Shown here: one piece after another, positions 15,715-24,172 of the stretch
Position numbering within the stretch: the stretch's first letter is position 1
How the letters are laid out: each line of letters opens with the position of its first letter
NCBI GenBank assembly: GCA_035708205.1
Contig: DASSSY010000004.1
Coordinates: 186,001 to 250,000, forward strand
Origin: DASSSY01 sp035708205
GTDB taxonomy: Bacteria > Bacteroidota > Bacteroidia > Chitinophagales > Chitinophagaceae
Direction of reading: 5' to 3'
DNA: 64,000 bases
Notes under the pieces: generated by a model
The model's database searches: none
Told to the model about the DNA's origin: nothing
Seen by the model: the letters and a program-made list of their open reading frames with translations, nothing else
Program-made: the position numbers and the translations under genes

Positions 15715-17103
15715 TTAAAGCCATCCCATCACTAAGCCCGGGTAAACACCAATGGCAATGATGATCATAGCGGAAATGCCAAACAGTAATCGATCCGCAT
15801 TGGAAACCGGTACCGTGAGCTCGGCTTCACCGGCTTTAAAATACATGGCCCAGATCACGCGGAAATAATAATACACACTAACCACCGCCATCAGCAAAGC
15901 AAAAACCACCAGCCAGGTTAAATAGCCGCCCTGGCTCATTACCGACATCAGCATGTAATATTTGGCAAAGAAGCCACCGGTTAGCGGAATGCCCGCTAAC
16001 GAGAGCAGAAATATTGCTGCGGTAAAGGCCAGAAACGGTTCTCTCCTGGCTAAACCATTGAAGCCATCATAAGTATAGTCCCTTAATTTGGCGACAATAG
16101 TGAACATGCCGATCGTCGCTACACTGTAGGCCACAGCATAAAGCACCATGCCCTGCATGCCACGGGCATTGACGGCCAGGATAGCAAAGAGCATAAAGCC
16201 CGCTTGTGCGATAGAAGAATAAGCCAGCATTCTTTTGACGCTTTGCTGGAAAACAGCGGTAATATTGCCGATAAGCAATGTCAAAGCGGTAATAATGGCC
16301 ACCACTAATTCCCAGTTAGGACTGATGCTGGAGAATGAATCTTTAAATAAACGCATGAAACCGACAAATACGGCCGACTTCACAATAGTGGCCATAATGG
16401 TGGTAAATGTGGTGGGTGCGCCATCATAAACATCCGGTGTCCAGAAGTGCATGGGGGCTGCAGAAACCTTAAAGCTTAAGGACACCACCAGGAACAAGAT
16501 GCCGACTATAGCCATGAGGTTGAACCCGCCGTCGGCGCCAAAATCAAACTGGCTGATATCAAAAGAGCCCATGGCACCGAATAACAAGGCCATGCCCATG
16601 AGCATGATGCCGGTAGAAAAAGAGCCGGTCAGTAAATATTTTAAAGAGGCTTCACTGCTTTTCAGGTTCCTTTTATCACTGCCCGCCAGGATGTACTGGG
16701 GGATAGAAATGATTTCGATGCCGAGGAACAGGATCAACAGGTTGTTATAGGCATTCAGCAAGTTTCCGCCCACTAATATAAAAAATAACAAGGCGTAATA
16801 TTCCGCTACATGGTTACCTACAACTTCAATATGCTTGGCATTTAACAGGACATACAATAAGGCCAATCCCGAAAGAATAACGTTGAACCATACCGAAAAC
16901 GGGTCGAATCGTAGCATGTCGTTAAACAAGAATGTGGCTACTCCACCAGATTGTAAACTTTCCGTAAGCGCCCAGATATTTACCCCGAGCAGGAGAAATA
17001 ATAATAAAATCGCCAACCCGGAAGCCTGCTTTTTTTCTTTAAGAAAAACGGCAGAGAGCATCATTATTATGCCAAAAACTGCAGCTGCTATAAGTGGTTT
17101 CAT
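15715..17103 (-). CDS. nuoN: NADH-quinone oxidoreductase subunit N
   Basis: A 462-residue polytopic protein with about 13-14 helices. It is one of the three antiporter-like proton-pumping subunits of complex I in the inner membrane. Visible family segments include GIEIISIPQYILAGSDKRNLKSSEAS, with the conserved glutamate in LGIEI, and FWTPDVYDGAPT, VKRMLAYSSIAQAGF and LSLAGIPLTGGF. It is the last gene of the nuoH-N run and follows nuoM with a 49-base gap. Length and motifs are normal. Confidence 0.95.
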   Translation of the reverse strand: MKPLIAAAVFGIIMMLSAVFLKEKKQASGLAILLLFLLLGVNIWALTESLQSGGVATFLFNDMLRFDPFSVWFNVILSGLALLYVLLNAKHIEVVGNHVAEYYALLFFILVGGNLLNAYNNLLILFLGIEIISIPQYILAGSDKRNLKSSEASLKYLLTGSFSTGIMLMGMALLFGAMGSFDISQFDFGADGGFNLMAIVGILFLVVSLSFKVSAAPMHFWTPDVYDGAPTTFTTIMATIVKSAVFVGFMRLFKDSFSSISPNWELVVAIITALTLLIGNITAVFQQSVKRMLAYSSIAQAGFMLFAILAVNARGMQGMVLYAVAYSVATIGMFTIVAKLRDYTYDGFNGLARREPFLAFTAAIFLLSLAGIPLTGGFFAKYYMLMSVMSQGGYLTWLVVFALLMAVVSVYYYFRVIWAMYFKAGEAELTVPVSNADRLLFGISAMIIIAIGVYPGLVMGWL

Positions 17104-17152
17104 GTATTTTATGTAATCTTATTTTTAATAAAAGCTTCTTGATCTAATGGAT

Positions 17153-18568
17153 TTATCCAACAATGCCGAAAATAATATCCGGGTAAACGCCGATGATCAG
17201 TATTAAAGCAATAATAATCGTCAACCCGATCACTTCGTTTGCTTTAACATCAACAACGGTAGTGTTATTGGCTAATTCACCGTAAGCCACCCGCTGTACC
17301 ATTTTTAAGGTGTAAACCGCACCAAAGACAATACCCGTTCCGGCCAGGACCATGTACAGGATATGGTGAGGGTTGGCGCTTTGGAAAATACCGTGAAACA
17401 GCATGAACTCCCCGACAAAAGCATTGGTTAAAGGTAAGGCGATATTGGCAAAAGCAATAATAACCAGCGCGATGACCATAACAGGCGCGACAGTTGCTAT
17501 CCCGCCCAGTTCTTTCATATTGCGGGTATGGTAGCGATGCTCAATCATGGCCACTAAGATCCACATGCCCGTAATATTAATACCATGGTTGAACATCTGG
17601 ATCATAACGCCGTCATTAGCAATATCCGTCTGGGCGAACAGCGCCAGGCACATCAGCCCGACGTGCGCGATTGAAGAATAGGCCACCAATCGTTTCAGAT
17701 CGTTTTGTACCATGGCCAGGATAGAAGCATATATAATGCCGATAATGCAGAGAATCATGACCGCATTGCTCCAGAAATCTACACCTTGCGGTAAAACCGG
17801 TATCAGCCATTTGAAAGTGGCAAACAAACCCATTTTGACCATTACTGCACTCAGCACAATAGTTACGGGCATGGCAGCCTGCTCATAGGTGTCCGGTTGC
17901 CAGGTATGAAAAGGGAAAATCGGCATTTTTACAGCAAAGGCGATAAACACAAACCAGAATAAAACCTGTTGTTTGCCCGCCCCTAGGGCCTGTCCGGCCT
18001 GGACAATAGAATAATAATCAAAGCTTAAATTATCCGTGTGTAAATACAGGTAAATAATCGCGGCCAGCATCATCATGCTGCCCAAAAAGGTATAGATAAA
18101 GAATTTGAACGTCACCGGGATACGTTTTTCGCCGCCCCAGGTGGAGGCGAGGAAATATACCGGGACCAGGGCCAGCTCCCAGAAAAAGTAAAACAGCAAT
18201 AGGTCATTCGCTAAGAAAACCCCGGTAATGCCTGCTTGTGACAACAACATCAAACCTACAAAACGATGGAAATCGGCTAAGGGCTTGTTCCATTGGGCAA
18301 TGAAAATAATCAGGTAAATAATAGCCGTCAGTAACGCCAACACGGCCGCCATCCCATCCGCATTGAGCGAAAAGTTAGCGCCAAGCGAAGGAATCCAGGG
18401 CGCGTCAAAACGGATCATGCCTTGTTTTTGCGCATAAAAGGCCATAACGGCAAGGGCGGATGAGGCAAGGGTCGATAATAGCGCCCAGACCTTTACAGAA
18501 CTATTTTTCCAGGCGAAACTGACAATGCCTGCGATAAGCGGAATGAGGATTAATAGTACGAGTAACAT
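17153..18568 (-). CDS. nuoM: NADH-quinone oxidoreductase subunit M
   Basis: A 471-residue antiporter-like subunit of complex I with about 14 membrane helices. Key segments are FYFFWELALVPVYFL (the conserved glutamate of helix 5), FPFHTWQPDTYEQAAMP, NDLKRLVAYSSIAHVG and LPLTNAFVGEF. It forms part of the proton-pumping arm in the inner membrane. It lies between nuoL and nuoN; the 93-base gap after nuoL holds a small perfect inverted repeat. Confidence 0.96.
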   Translation of the reverse strand: MLLVLLILIPLIAGIVSFAWKNSSVKVWALLSTLASSALAVMAFYAQKQGMIRFDAPWIPSLGANFSLNADGMAAVLALLTAIIYLIIFIAQWNKPLADFHRFVGLMLLSQAGITGVFLANDLLLFYFFWELALVPVYFLASTWGGEKRIPVTFKFFIYTFLGSMMMLAAIIYLYLHTDNLSFDYYSIVQAGQALGAGKQQVLFWFVFIAFAVKMPIFPFHTWQPDTYEQAAMPVTIVLSAVMVKMGLFATFKWLIPVLPQGVDFWSNAVMILCIIGIIYASILAMVQNDLKRLVAYSSIAHVGLMCLALFAQTDIANDGVMIQMFNHGINITGMWILVAMIEHRYHTRNMKELGGIATVAPVMVIALVIIAFANIALPLTNAFVGEFMLFHGIFQSANPHHILYMVLAGTGIVFGAVYTLKMVQRVAYGELANNTTVVDVKANEVIGLTIIIALILIIGVYPDIIFGIVG

Positions 18569-18598
18569 TAGATTGATTAAATAGTATTTTGTGTGATG

Positions 18599-18618
18599 AT
18601 TTTAGATATGTCTAAAAT
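18599..18618. repeat. Perfect 8-base inverted repeat between nuoL and nuoM
   Basis: ATTTTAGA and TCTAAAAT flank a TATG loop in the nuoL-nuoM gap. On the nuoL strand it is preceded by A+T-rich sequence. It could be a weak attenuator, a processing site or an operator; nothing decides between these. Confidence 0.35.
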
Positions 18619-18661
18619 ATTTGTACTTTTTTATCTTTCTGCCGGAAAAAAACATTCATAT

Positions 18662-20545
18662 TTAATGAACCAATAATAAACCCACGGCCATCAGCAGCAC
18701 AATTCCAATGACCATCCCGAAAAAGTAAAACCCAACCTGCCCATTTTGTAATAAGCGCATTCTGCCGCTGCTCCAGATGACCATTCTGCCCACACCATTT
18801 ACAAGGCCATCCACGACCTTCCGGTCAAAAATACGGTCGAAAAAGCGTCCCAAGGCAAGTATAGGTTTTTCAAATACGGTTTGATAAATCTCGTCGATAT
18901 ACCATTTATCTTCCAGCGCTTTGGCCAGACCGGTATTTTCTTTGAACTGCGCTTTTTTGCAAATCAGATAAACCCAGGCAATCATGATGACCACTAAAAG
19001 ACCGGTCAGACCCATAAGCAGCCATTCCGTACTTTCGGACAAATGGGCGATGTGGAAATCGCTCAGCACCGGCGATAAATATTCGTGTAAAGAATTATGC
19101 GCGGCGAGTAACTTTGGCAATCCGATATAGCCCGCGGCAATGGAAAGCACCGCCAGGACAAGTAGTGGAAAGGTCATAGTGGCTGGGCTTTCATGGAGAT
19201 GTTTTTTCTGTTCTTCCGTACCCCGGAATTTTCCCGTAAAAATGTAAAAATAGATACGGAACATATAAAATGCCGTCATCAGGGCGCCTAATAAACCAAG
19301 GTAATAATAGATCGGGTTTTTGGCATAAGCTGCAGCCAAAATCTCATCTTTTGAAAAGAAGCCGGAAAAACCCGGAATACCCGCAATCGCCAGGCAAGCG
19401 ATCAGGAATGTGATTTGCGTGATGCGCATATATTTACCCAAGCCGCCCATTTTTCTTAAATCCTGCTCGCCGCCCATGGCATGAATGACCGACCCGGCGC
19501 CCAGGAACAACAGCGCTTTGAAAAACGCATGGGTCAGCACATGGAAAATCCCGCCGAAATAGCTGCCTACGCCTAAGGCCAGAAACATATAGCCCAGCTG
19601 GCTGACGGTAGAATAGGCCAGCACTTTTTTAATATCGTATTGTTTCAGGGCAATGGAAGCCGCAAAAACTGCGGTCGCCACCCCGGTAATGGCAATCAGG
19701 GTCTGCGCCGCCGGCGCCATATTGTATAATATATGGCTGCGGGCAATTAAATACACCCCGGCGGTGACCATCGTTGCCGCGTGAATCAAAGCGGAAACAG
19801 GTGTCGGTCCGGCCATAGCGTCTGGCAGCCAGGTATAAAGAGGGATCTGCGCGCTTTTTCCCATAGCACCGATAAACAGGCAAATGCCAATAGCATTTAA
19901 AACCCCGGTAGAGGCGGTTGTGCCGGCAGCCAGCTGGGTAAAGACCTCGCTGTAAGTGGCGGAGCCAAAATAATAAAGTGTCAGGAAAACACCGGTCAGG
20001 AAGCCCAGATCGCCAATACGGTTCATGATAAAGGCCTTTTTGCCGGCAGAAGAGAAGTCTTTGTTTTTATACCAGAAGCCGATCAAAAGATAAGACGCCA
20101 GACCGACGCCTTCCCAGCCAATGTACATGACCACTAGGTTGTTGGCCAGCACCAATACCAGCATGGCAAAAACAAAGAGGTTGAGGTAGGCGAAATATTT
20201 TACGAATCCGGCATCGCCTTTCATGTAGCCGATGGAATACAGGTGGATAAGAAAGCCGACACCGGTAATGATCAGCATGAACAAACTGGACAGTTGGTCA
20301 ACCTGGAAGGCAAAGGGAATGGACAGGCTTCCCGAATGGATAAAATCAAATAAAAATACCGTTCCGGCGGTTCCGGGCTGATTTTTTATCCCGAAAAAGA
20401 TCAGTAAAGCGATAACAAAGGAACCTAAGACGGTAATGTTTCCAATAAAGGCTGCCACATTTTTAGGCATGGATTTCCAAAACAAACCATTGATTAAAAA
20501 TCCGACCAATGGCAATAATGGCACTAAATAAATTAAATCCTTCAT
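18662..20545 (-). CDS. nuoL: NADH-quinone oxidoreductase subunit L
   Basis: A 627-residue protein, the largest antiporter-like subunit of complex I, with 14 core helices plus a long C-terminal lateral helix region. Visible family segments are GWEGVGLASYLLIGFW, LPDAMAGPTPVSALIHAATMV, DIKKVLAYSTVSQLGYM, HAFFKALLFLGAGSV and IPGFSGFFSKDEI. All are intact. It is separated from nuoK by a frameshifted ORF6N gene, so its transcription now depends on read-through of that insert or on a promoter within it. Confidence 0.97.
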   Translation of the reverse strand: MKDLIYLVPLLPLVGFLINGLFWKSMPKNVAAFIGNITVLGSFVIALLIFFGIKNQPGTAGTVFLFDFIHSGSLSIPFAFQVDQLSSLFMLIITGVGFLIHLYSIGYMKGDAGFVKYFAYLNLFVFAMLVLVLANNLVVMYIGWEGVGLASYLLIGFWYKNKDFSSAGKKAFIMNRIGDLGFLTGVFLTLYYFGSATYSEVFTQLAAGTTASTGVLNAIGICLFIGAMGKSAQIPLYTWLPDAMAGPTPVSALIHAATMVTAGVYLIARSHILYNMAPAAQTLIAITGVATAVFAASIALKQYDIKKVLAYSTVSQLGYMFLALGVGSYFGGIFHVLTHAFFKALLFLGAGSVIHAMGGEQDLRKMGGLGKYMRITQITFLIACLAIAGIPGFSGFFSKDEILAAAYAKNPIYYYLGLLGALMTAFYMFRIYFYIFTGKFRGTEEQKKHLHESPATMTFPLLVLAVLSIAAGYIGLPKLLAAHNSLHEYLSPVLSDFHIAHLSESTEWLLMGLTGLLVVIMIAWVYLICKKAQFKENTGLAKALEDKWYIDEIYQTVFEKPILALGRFFDRIFDRKVVDGLVNGVGRMVIWSSGRMRLLQNGQVGFYFFGMVIGIVLLMAVGLLLVH

Positions 20546-20594
20546 GTTTGTCTTTTAGTATTGTGTCCGTTTTTAATCGAAATATGGTTAATGT

Positions 20595-21125
20595 CTATTC
20601 TGGATTTTCATTTGTCGTTTTATAGCCCATGCGCTTCCGTTCTTCCCATGTATTTGTTTATTATTCTCGGTAATTAATTTATGTAAAGCAGCATAGACTT
20701 CCAAAAAATTGCATACCGTATTTATTTTTCATGCTTATAATTATATCCGATAGCTCTTCAAAGGTTAGCGCCATTGCCCGCACTGAGATAAAAGCACGGA
20801 CAATGGCAATATTTACGGTAATGGCCTTATCGCTTTTCAACGCATTTGCCAACATTGTAACCCCACGTTCGGTAAAGGCATATGGCAGTTTTCTCGTCCC
20901 GCCCCAACTTGAAGCCGCAAAATGCGACTTCAAGTTAAGCCATTCTTTTCTTGTCAATTGAAACATAAAATCTTCGGGAAAACGGGTACTGTTTCTTTTA
21001 ACCTGCTCGTTGAGCCTTTTTGTCTCCACCTCATACATCATCGCCAAATCAAAATCCAGCATGATCTTTTGATCCCTGATGCTAAAAATTTTGTTATGAA
21101 TGAGTGTTGTTTCCAAGATGGCCAA
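20595..21125 (-). pseudogene. ORF6N-domain gene, frameshifted, inserted between nuoK and nuoL
   Basis: The intact frame (20679-21125, 148 residues) has a full ORF6N domain at about residues 10-95 (LDFDLAMMYEVETKRLNEQV, RFPEDFMFQLTRKEW). It then ends early in FFGSLCCFT. Removing one T from the run of six T read leftward at about 20712 restores QFLEVYAALHKLI, the usual continuation. A second shift near 20655 reaches TWEERKRMGYKTTNENPE and a stop at 20595. ORF6N proteins are phage-type or KilA-N-related DNA-binding proteins also spread through Bacteroidota chromosomes. The 20-base gap to nuoK shows a tight insertion. The truncated protein may still be made. Confidence 0.8.
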
Positions 21126-21144
21126 CTTTTTTAAACTAAAAATC

Positions 21145-21444
21145 TTAATGCTTTAACCGGTTGAGGATATTAATATCCACAGAATGTACTTTCCGGTACA
21201 TGGATACAATGATGGCTAATCCCACAGCCACCTCGGCGGCAGCTACCACCATAATAAAGAAGACAAAGACCTGTGCATCCGCGAGGCCGTACAATTTGCT
21301 GAAAGCGACCATCAGCAAATTCACGGCGTTCAGCATCAGCTCAATGCTCATAAAAACGATAATGGCGTTACGGCGCATCAAAACGCCCATCACGCCAATG
21401 GCGAAAAGGGCGAGACTTAAAAAAATATAATTGTTTATCGGCAT
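21145..21444 (-). CDS. nuoK: NADH-quinone oxidoreductase subunit K
   Basis: A 99-residue, three-helix subunit of complex I. The conserved membrane glutamates are seen in FMSIELMLNAVNLLMVAF and AAAEVAVGLAII, which are part of the proton path next to NuoJ. Length is typical. It follows nuoJ by 8 bases and is followed, 20 bases later, by the ORF6N insert rather than by nuoL. Confidence 0.97.
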   Translation of the reverse strand: MPINNYIFLSLALFAIGVMGVLMRRNAIIVFMSIELMLNAVNLLMVAFSKLYGLADAQVFVFFIMVVAAAEVAVGLAIIVSMYRKVHSVDINILNRLKH

Positions 21445-21452
21445 CGCGGATA

Positions 21453-21992
21453 TTATTTAGATTCTGTCAGGTTTGAATGGCTGTTAAGGTTTTTTTCTTT
21501 TTTACCGATAACCATGGCACCGATCATAGCGCTTAAGAACAGTACGCTGCTGAGCTCAAAGGGTAAAACATAATGATCGAACAAGGCAATGCCCAATTGA
21601 TGGATCAGGCCAATGTCTCCCGAAGCATCTATCAGGTTCTGTCCGCTTTGGTCAACGGTTTTCAGCGCGGCTATGACCACGAGGAACAAAGCGCCGCCGC
21701 TAACGACGGCCGCCATTTGAATAATGCGGCTTTTTTGCGGTTCGGCATCGGTATTAAGGTTCATGAGCATGATCACAAACAGGAATAACACCATAATGGC
21801 GCCGGCATAAACAATGATATTGACAATGGCCAGGAACTGCGCGTTCATCAATACATAATGCCCGGAAATGGCAAAAAAGGTGGCAATTAGAAATAGCACA
21901 CTTTTTACCGGATTGCGGCTAAGAATAACCCCTAAGGCACATCCGATGGCCATTGCCGATAATAACCAGAATAAAATAACGTGTAGTTGCAT
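21453..21992 (-). CDS. nuoJ: NADH-quinone oxidoreductase subunit J
   Basis: A 179-residue, five-helix membrane subunit of complex I. Family segments are ILSRNPVKSVLFLI and NAQFLAIVNIIVYAGAIMVLFLFVIMLMNL, the latter containing the pi-bulge helix region. The start is the ATG at 21992; a TTG two codons earlier is less likely. It lies 21 bases after nuoI and 8 bases before nuoK, in the standard order. Confidence 0.96.
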   Translation of the reverse strand: MQLHVILFWLLSAMAIGCALGVILSRNPVKSVLFLIATFFAISGHYVLMNAQFLAIVNIIVYAGAIMVLFLFVIMLMNLNTDAEPQKSRIIQMAAVVSGGALFLVVIAALKTVDQSGQNLIDASGDIGLIHQLGIALFDHYVLPFELSSVLFLSAMIGAMVIGKKEKNLNSHSNLTESK

Positions 21993-22013
21993 TATCAATA
22001 ATATAATTAGGAT

Positions 22014-22538
22014 TTATTCAGCTTTCTTGGCCGCTTCTCTTTCTTTTAATTGCTCATCGGTAATGAGCATATCGTTTTTGGTGTAAATAAAATAATCGCG
22101 GGTATAATTGGCCGGCATGGTTGTTTGGGAGAGATAAATGGCATCCTTGGGGCAGGCTTCTTCACAAAGGCCACAAAAAATACAGCGCAGCATATTGATC
22201 TCATACTTTGCCGCGTATTTTTCTTCACGGTATAAATGTTCTTCACCGGGTTTCCGTTCCGCCGCTTCCATTGTTATCGCTTCGGCAGGACAGGCTACCG
22301 CGCAAAGACCGCAGGCCGTACATTTTTCCCGGCCTTCTTCATCGCGGTTGAGCACATGAAGTCCCCGAAAGACCGGGCTGTACGCTTTTTTCTGTTCCGG
22401 ATACTGAATGGTGGCTTTCTTCTTGAAAATATGCCCGAGGGTTATTTTCATGCCCTTCAACAATGCCGGAATATATACTTTTTCGCTTAAGGTCATGGGA
22501 CTCCTGTCCACTGCAGACGCTCTGTTTGTTAATTGCAT
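22014..22538 (-). CDS. nuoI: NADH-quinone oxidoreductase subunit I (8Fe ferredoxin type)
   Basis: A 174-residue subunit that holds iron-sulfur clusters N6a and N6b, which relay electrons towards the quinone site. Both four-cysteine motifs are complete: CTACGLCAVACP and CIFCGLCEEACP. The N-terminal amphipathic helix region contains KGMKITLGHIFKKKATIQYP. It is the only peripheral-arm subunit in this window. It starts 56 bases after a small membrane protein gene that separates it from nuoH. Confidence 0.97.
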   Translation of the reverse strand: MQLTNRASAVDRSPMTLSEKVYIPALLKGMKITLGHIFKKKATIQYPEQKKAYSPVFRGLHVLNRDEEGREKCTACGLCAVACPAEAITMEAAERKPGEEHLYREEKYAAKYEINMLRCIFCGLCEEACPKDAIYLSQTTMPANYTRDYFIYTKNDMLITDEQLKEREAAKKAE

Positions 22539-22594
22539 AATGTCCTCAACACTTTTCTAAATGATATAAATTACGCTCAATCCTTGCTTTCCAC

Positions 22595-22807
22595 CTAATT
22601 ATTATTCTTCCGCTTCAGCTTTCCTACGGCCAAGGCCACACCCGCAACGCACCAAACCACCAGACTGATTATCCAGAATATACGCTCCGGTTTTGAGGTT
22701 TTATTAATGTTGAAAGCGGTTACCTGGATAATACTGATAATGATCAAGGCCATAATAATGACCGGCCATAACCATGATTTTTTATCTTGCTCCTTGCTCA
22801 TTGTCAT
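22595..22807 (-). CDS. Small two-helix membrane protein inside the nuo operon, unknown
   Basis: A 70-residue protein: a charged N terminus (MTMSKEQDKKSW), a helix at about 14-32 (PVIIMALIIISIIQVTAF), a short loop NINKTSKPER, a second helix at about 44-62, and a basic tail. Its ATG at 22807 overlaps the nuoH stop as TGATG, so the two are translationally coupled. I recognise no family and it is not a canonical Nuo subunit. The coupling and position between nuoH and nuoI make a role as an accessory or assembly factor of complex I possible, but this is inference. Confidence 0.75.
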   Translation of the reverse strand: MTMSKEQDKKSWLWPVIIMALIIISIIQVTAFNINKTSKPERIFWIISLVVWCVAGVALAVGKLKRKNNN

Positions 22808-23871
22808 CAATTAAAAAAGAACAAAATGACCCCGCCAACGATGATCAGGTTGGCCAGCGCTAAAGGAATTAAGCCTTTCCAGCCCAAATTCAGCAACTGG
22901 TCGAAGCGGAACCTCGGCAAAGTCCAGCGTACAAACATGAAAAATAAGATAAAACCAATAATTTTAATCATCAGCACCACCACACAAATCAAGGCAAACA
23001 ATCCGGAAGGCACTGATGTAGCCACCTGGTCCATCCAGGGAAAATTATAACCACCGAAGAAGACAGTGGCCAATACGGCTGAACTGATGAACATATTGAT
23101 GTATTCGGCAAAGAGATACATGCCTAATTTCATAGAAGAATATTCCTGATGATAGCCCATATTCAATTCACTGTCACATTCCGGGAGATCAAAAGGTGCC
23201 CGGTTCAGCTCCGCAAAGGCGCAAACCAGGAAGATGAAGAAACTCAACGGTTGTTTGAAAACAATCCAGGAAAAATAGCCATCTTTCCAAAAACCGTGTT
23301 GTTGGGTCACAATGTCGCGCAGGCTTAAGCTGCCGGTAAGCATTAAAACGGCAATCAGGCTCAGGCCCATGGCTAATTCGTAGGAAATGGACTGGGATGC
23401 CGCACGGATACTGGACAGGAGTGAAAATTTATTATTAGAGCTCCAGCCTCCCAGCATGACGCCGTAAACGCCTAAACTAACCACACCAAAAATGTAAAGA
23501 ATGCCGATATTGACATCCGAAACCTGAAGGGAGATAGTATGTATTTCGCCACCGGAATGAATAAAGAAGTCCGGTCCCCAGGGTATGACCGCGCTGGTCA
23601 TCAATGCCGTAATCATAAACATGACCGGTCCGAAAATGAACAGGAAACGGGTTGATTTATCGGGAACGATTTCTTCTTTAAAGAATAATTTTCCACCATC
23701 GGCCAGCGGTTGTAATAGTCCCCATTTTCCCGCCCTGTTTGGTCCCCAGCGGTCCTGCATAAAGGCGGCGACCTTGCGTTCGCCCCAGGTTGAATAGGCG
23801 GCAATGCCGAATGATCCTAAAATGATAATCAGTATTAAAACGACTTTCTCAATAATAAAAATCCAGTCCAT
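22807..23871 (-). CDS. nuoH: NADH-quinone oxidoreductase subunit H
   Basis: A 354-residue, eight-helix subunit that anchors the peripheral arm and forms much of the quinone chamber. Family motifs are STWGERKVAAFMQDRWGPNRAG, LADGGKLFFKEE and ELNRAPFDLPECDSEL, with the acidic residues of the quinone-proton coupling loop. It is the first gene of this nuo run and has a promoter directly upstream. Its stop overlaps the start of the small membrane protein by one base. Confidence 0.97.
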   Translation of the reverse strand: MDWIFIIEKVVLILIIILGSFGIAAYSTWGERKVAAFMQDRWGPNRAGKWGLLQPLADGGKLFFKEEIVPDKSTRFLFIFGPVMFMITALMTSAVIPWGPDFFIHSGGEIHTISLQVSDVNIGILYIFGVVSLGVYGVMLGGWSSNNKFSLLSSIRAASQSISYELAMGLSLIAVLMLTGSLSLRDIVTQQHGFWKDGYFSWIVFKQPLSFFIFLVCAFAELNRAPFDLPECDSELNMGYHQEYSSMKLGMYLFAEYINMFISSAVLATVFFGGYNFPWMDQVATSVPSGLFALICVVVLMIKIIGFILFFMFVRWTLPRFRFDQLLNLGWKGLIPLALANLIIVGGVILFFFN

Positions 23872-23897
23872 GCCTATGCTAATATAGTATATAAAGG

Positions 23898-23930
23898 CAA
23901 AGGTAATAAAAATGTCATGGCTTTGTCAAT
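23898..23930 (-). promoter_or_regulatory. Promoter of the nuoH-N operon
   Basis: On the minus strand ATTG (23927-23930) and TACCTTTG (23898-23905) are 21 bases apart, close to the Bacteroidota layout, and the -7 box ends 26 bases before the nuoH ATG. Its presence argues that nuoH is first in its transcript rather than the middle of a longer nuo operon. Confidence 0.6.
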
Positions 23931-24172
23931 AGCCTTTAAAAGAAACACGGTATTCCAGGTTAAGAAGAACATCCTGAAGATCGGTAGCCTGAAAAGCAAC
24001 GTAAGCACATCGTATGTGGGCATATGCTCTTACAATTTAGCTGCCTGCATAAAAGGCAGGAGGTCAAAACGTTCAATAATGGGAAAATGAACAACGTTAT
24101 TCCTGCTCTTGGAACATTGCTGTTTATTTGTTGCCGGCTGTTGTTTCCATGTAATTAGGGTTTTCGCATCTT
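23931..24172. other. Intergenic region upstream of nuoH, no gene seen
   Basis: I looked for the end of a nuoG gene here and did not find one in any frame. There is a small hairpin at about 24042-24060 (CTGCCT/AGGCAG). The adjacent glycosyltransferase gene ends at 24173 and reads in the same direction. Confidence 0.4.

Noticed and set aside
23931..24172. Remnant of nuoG upstream of nuoH
   Set aside because: I looked in all frames for molybdopterin-domain or iron-sulfur motifs and saw none; a promoter for nuoH is the better reading.
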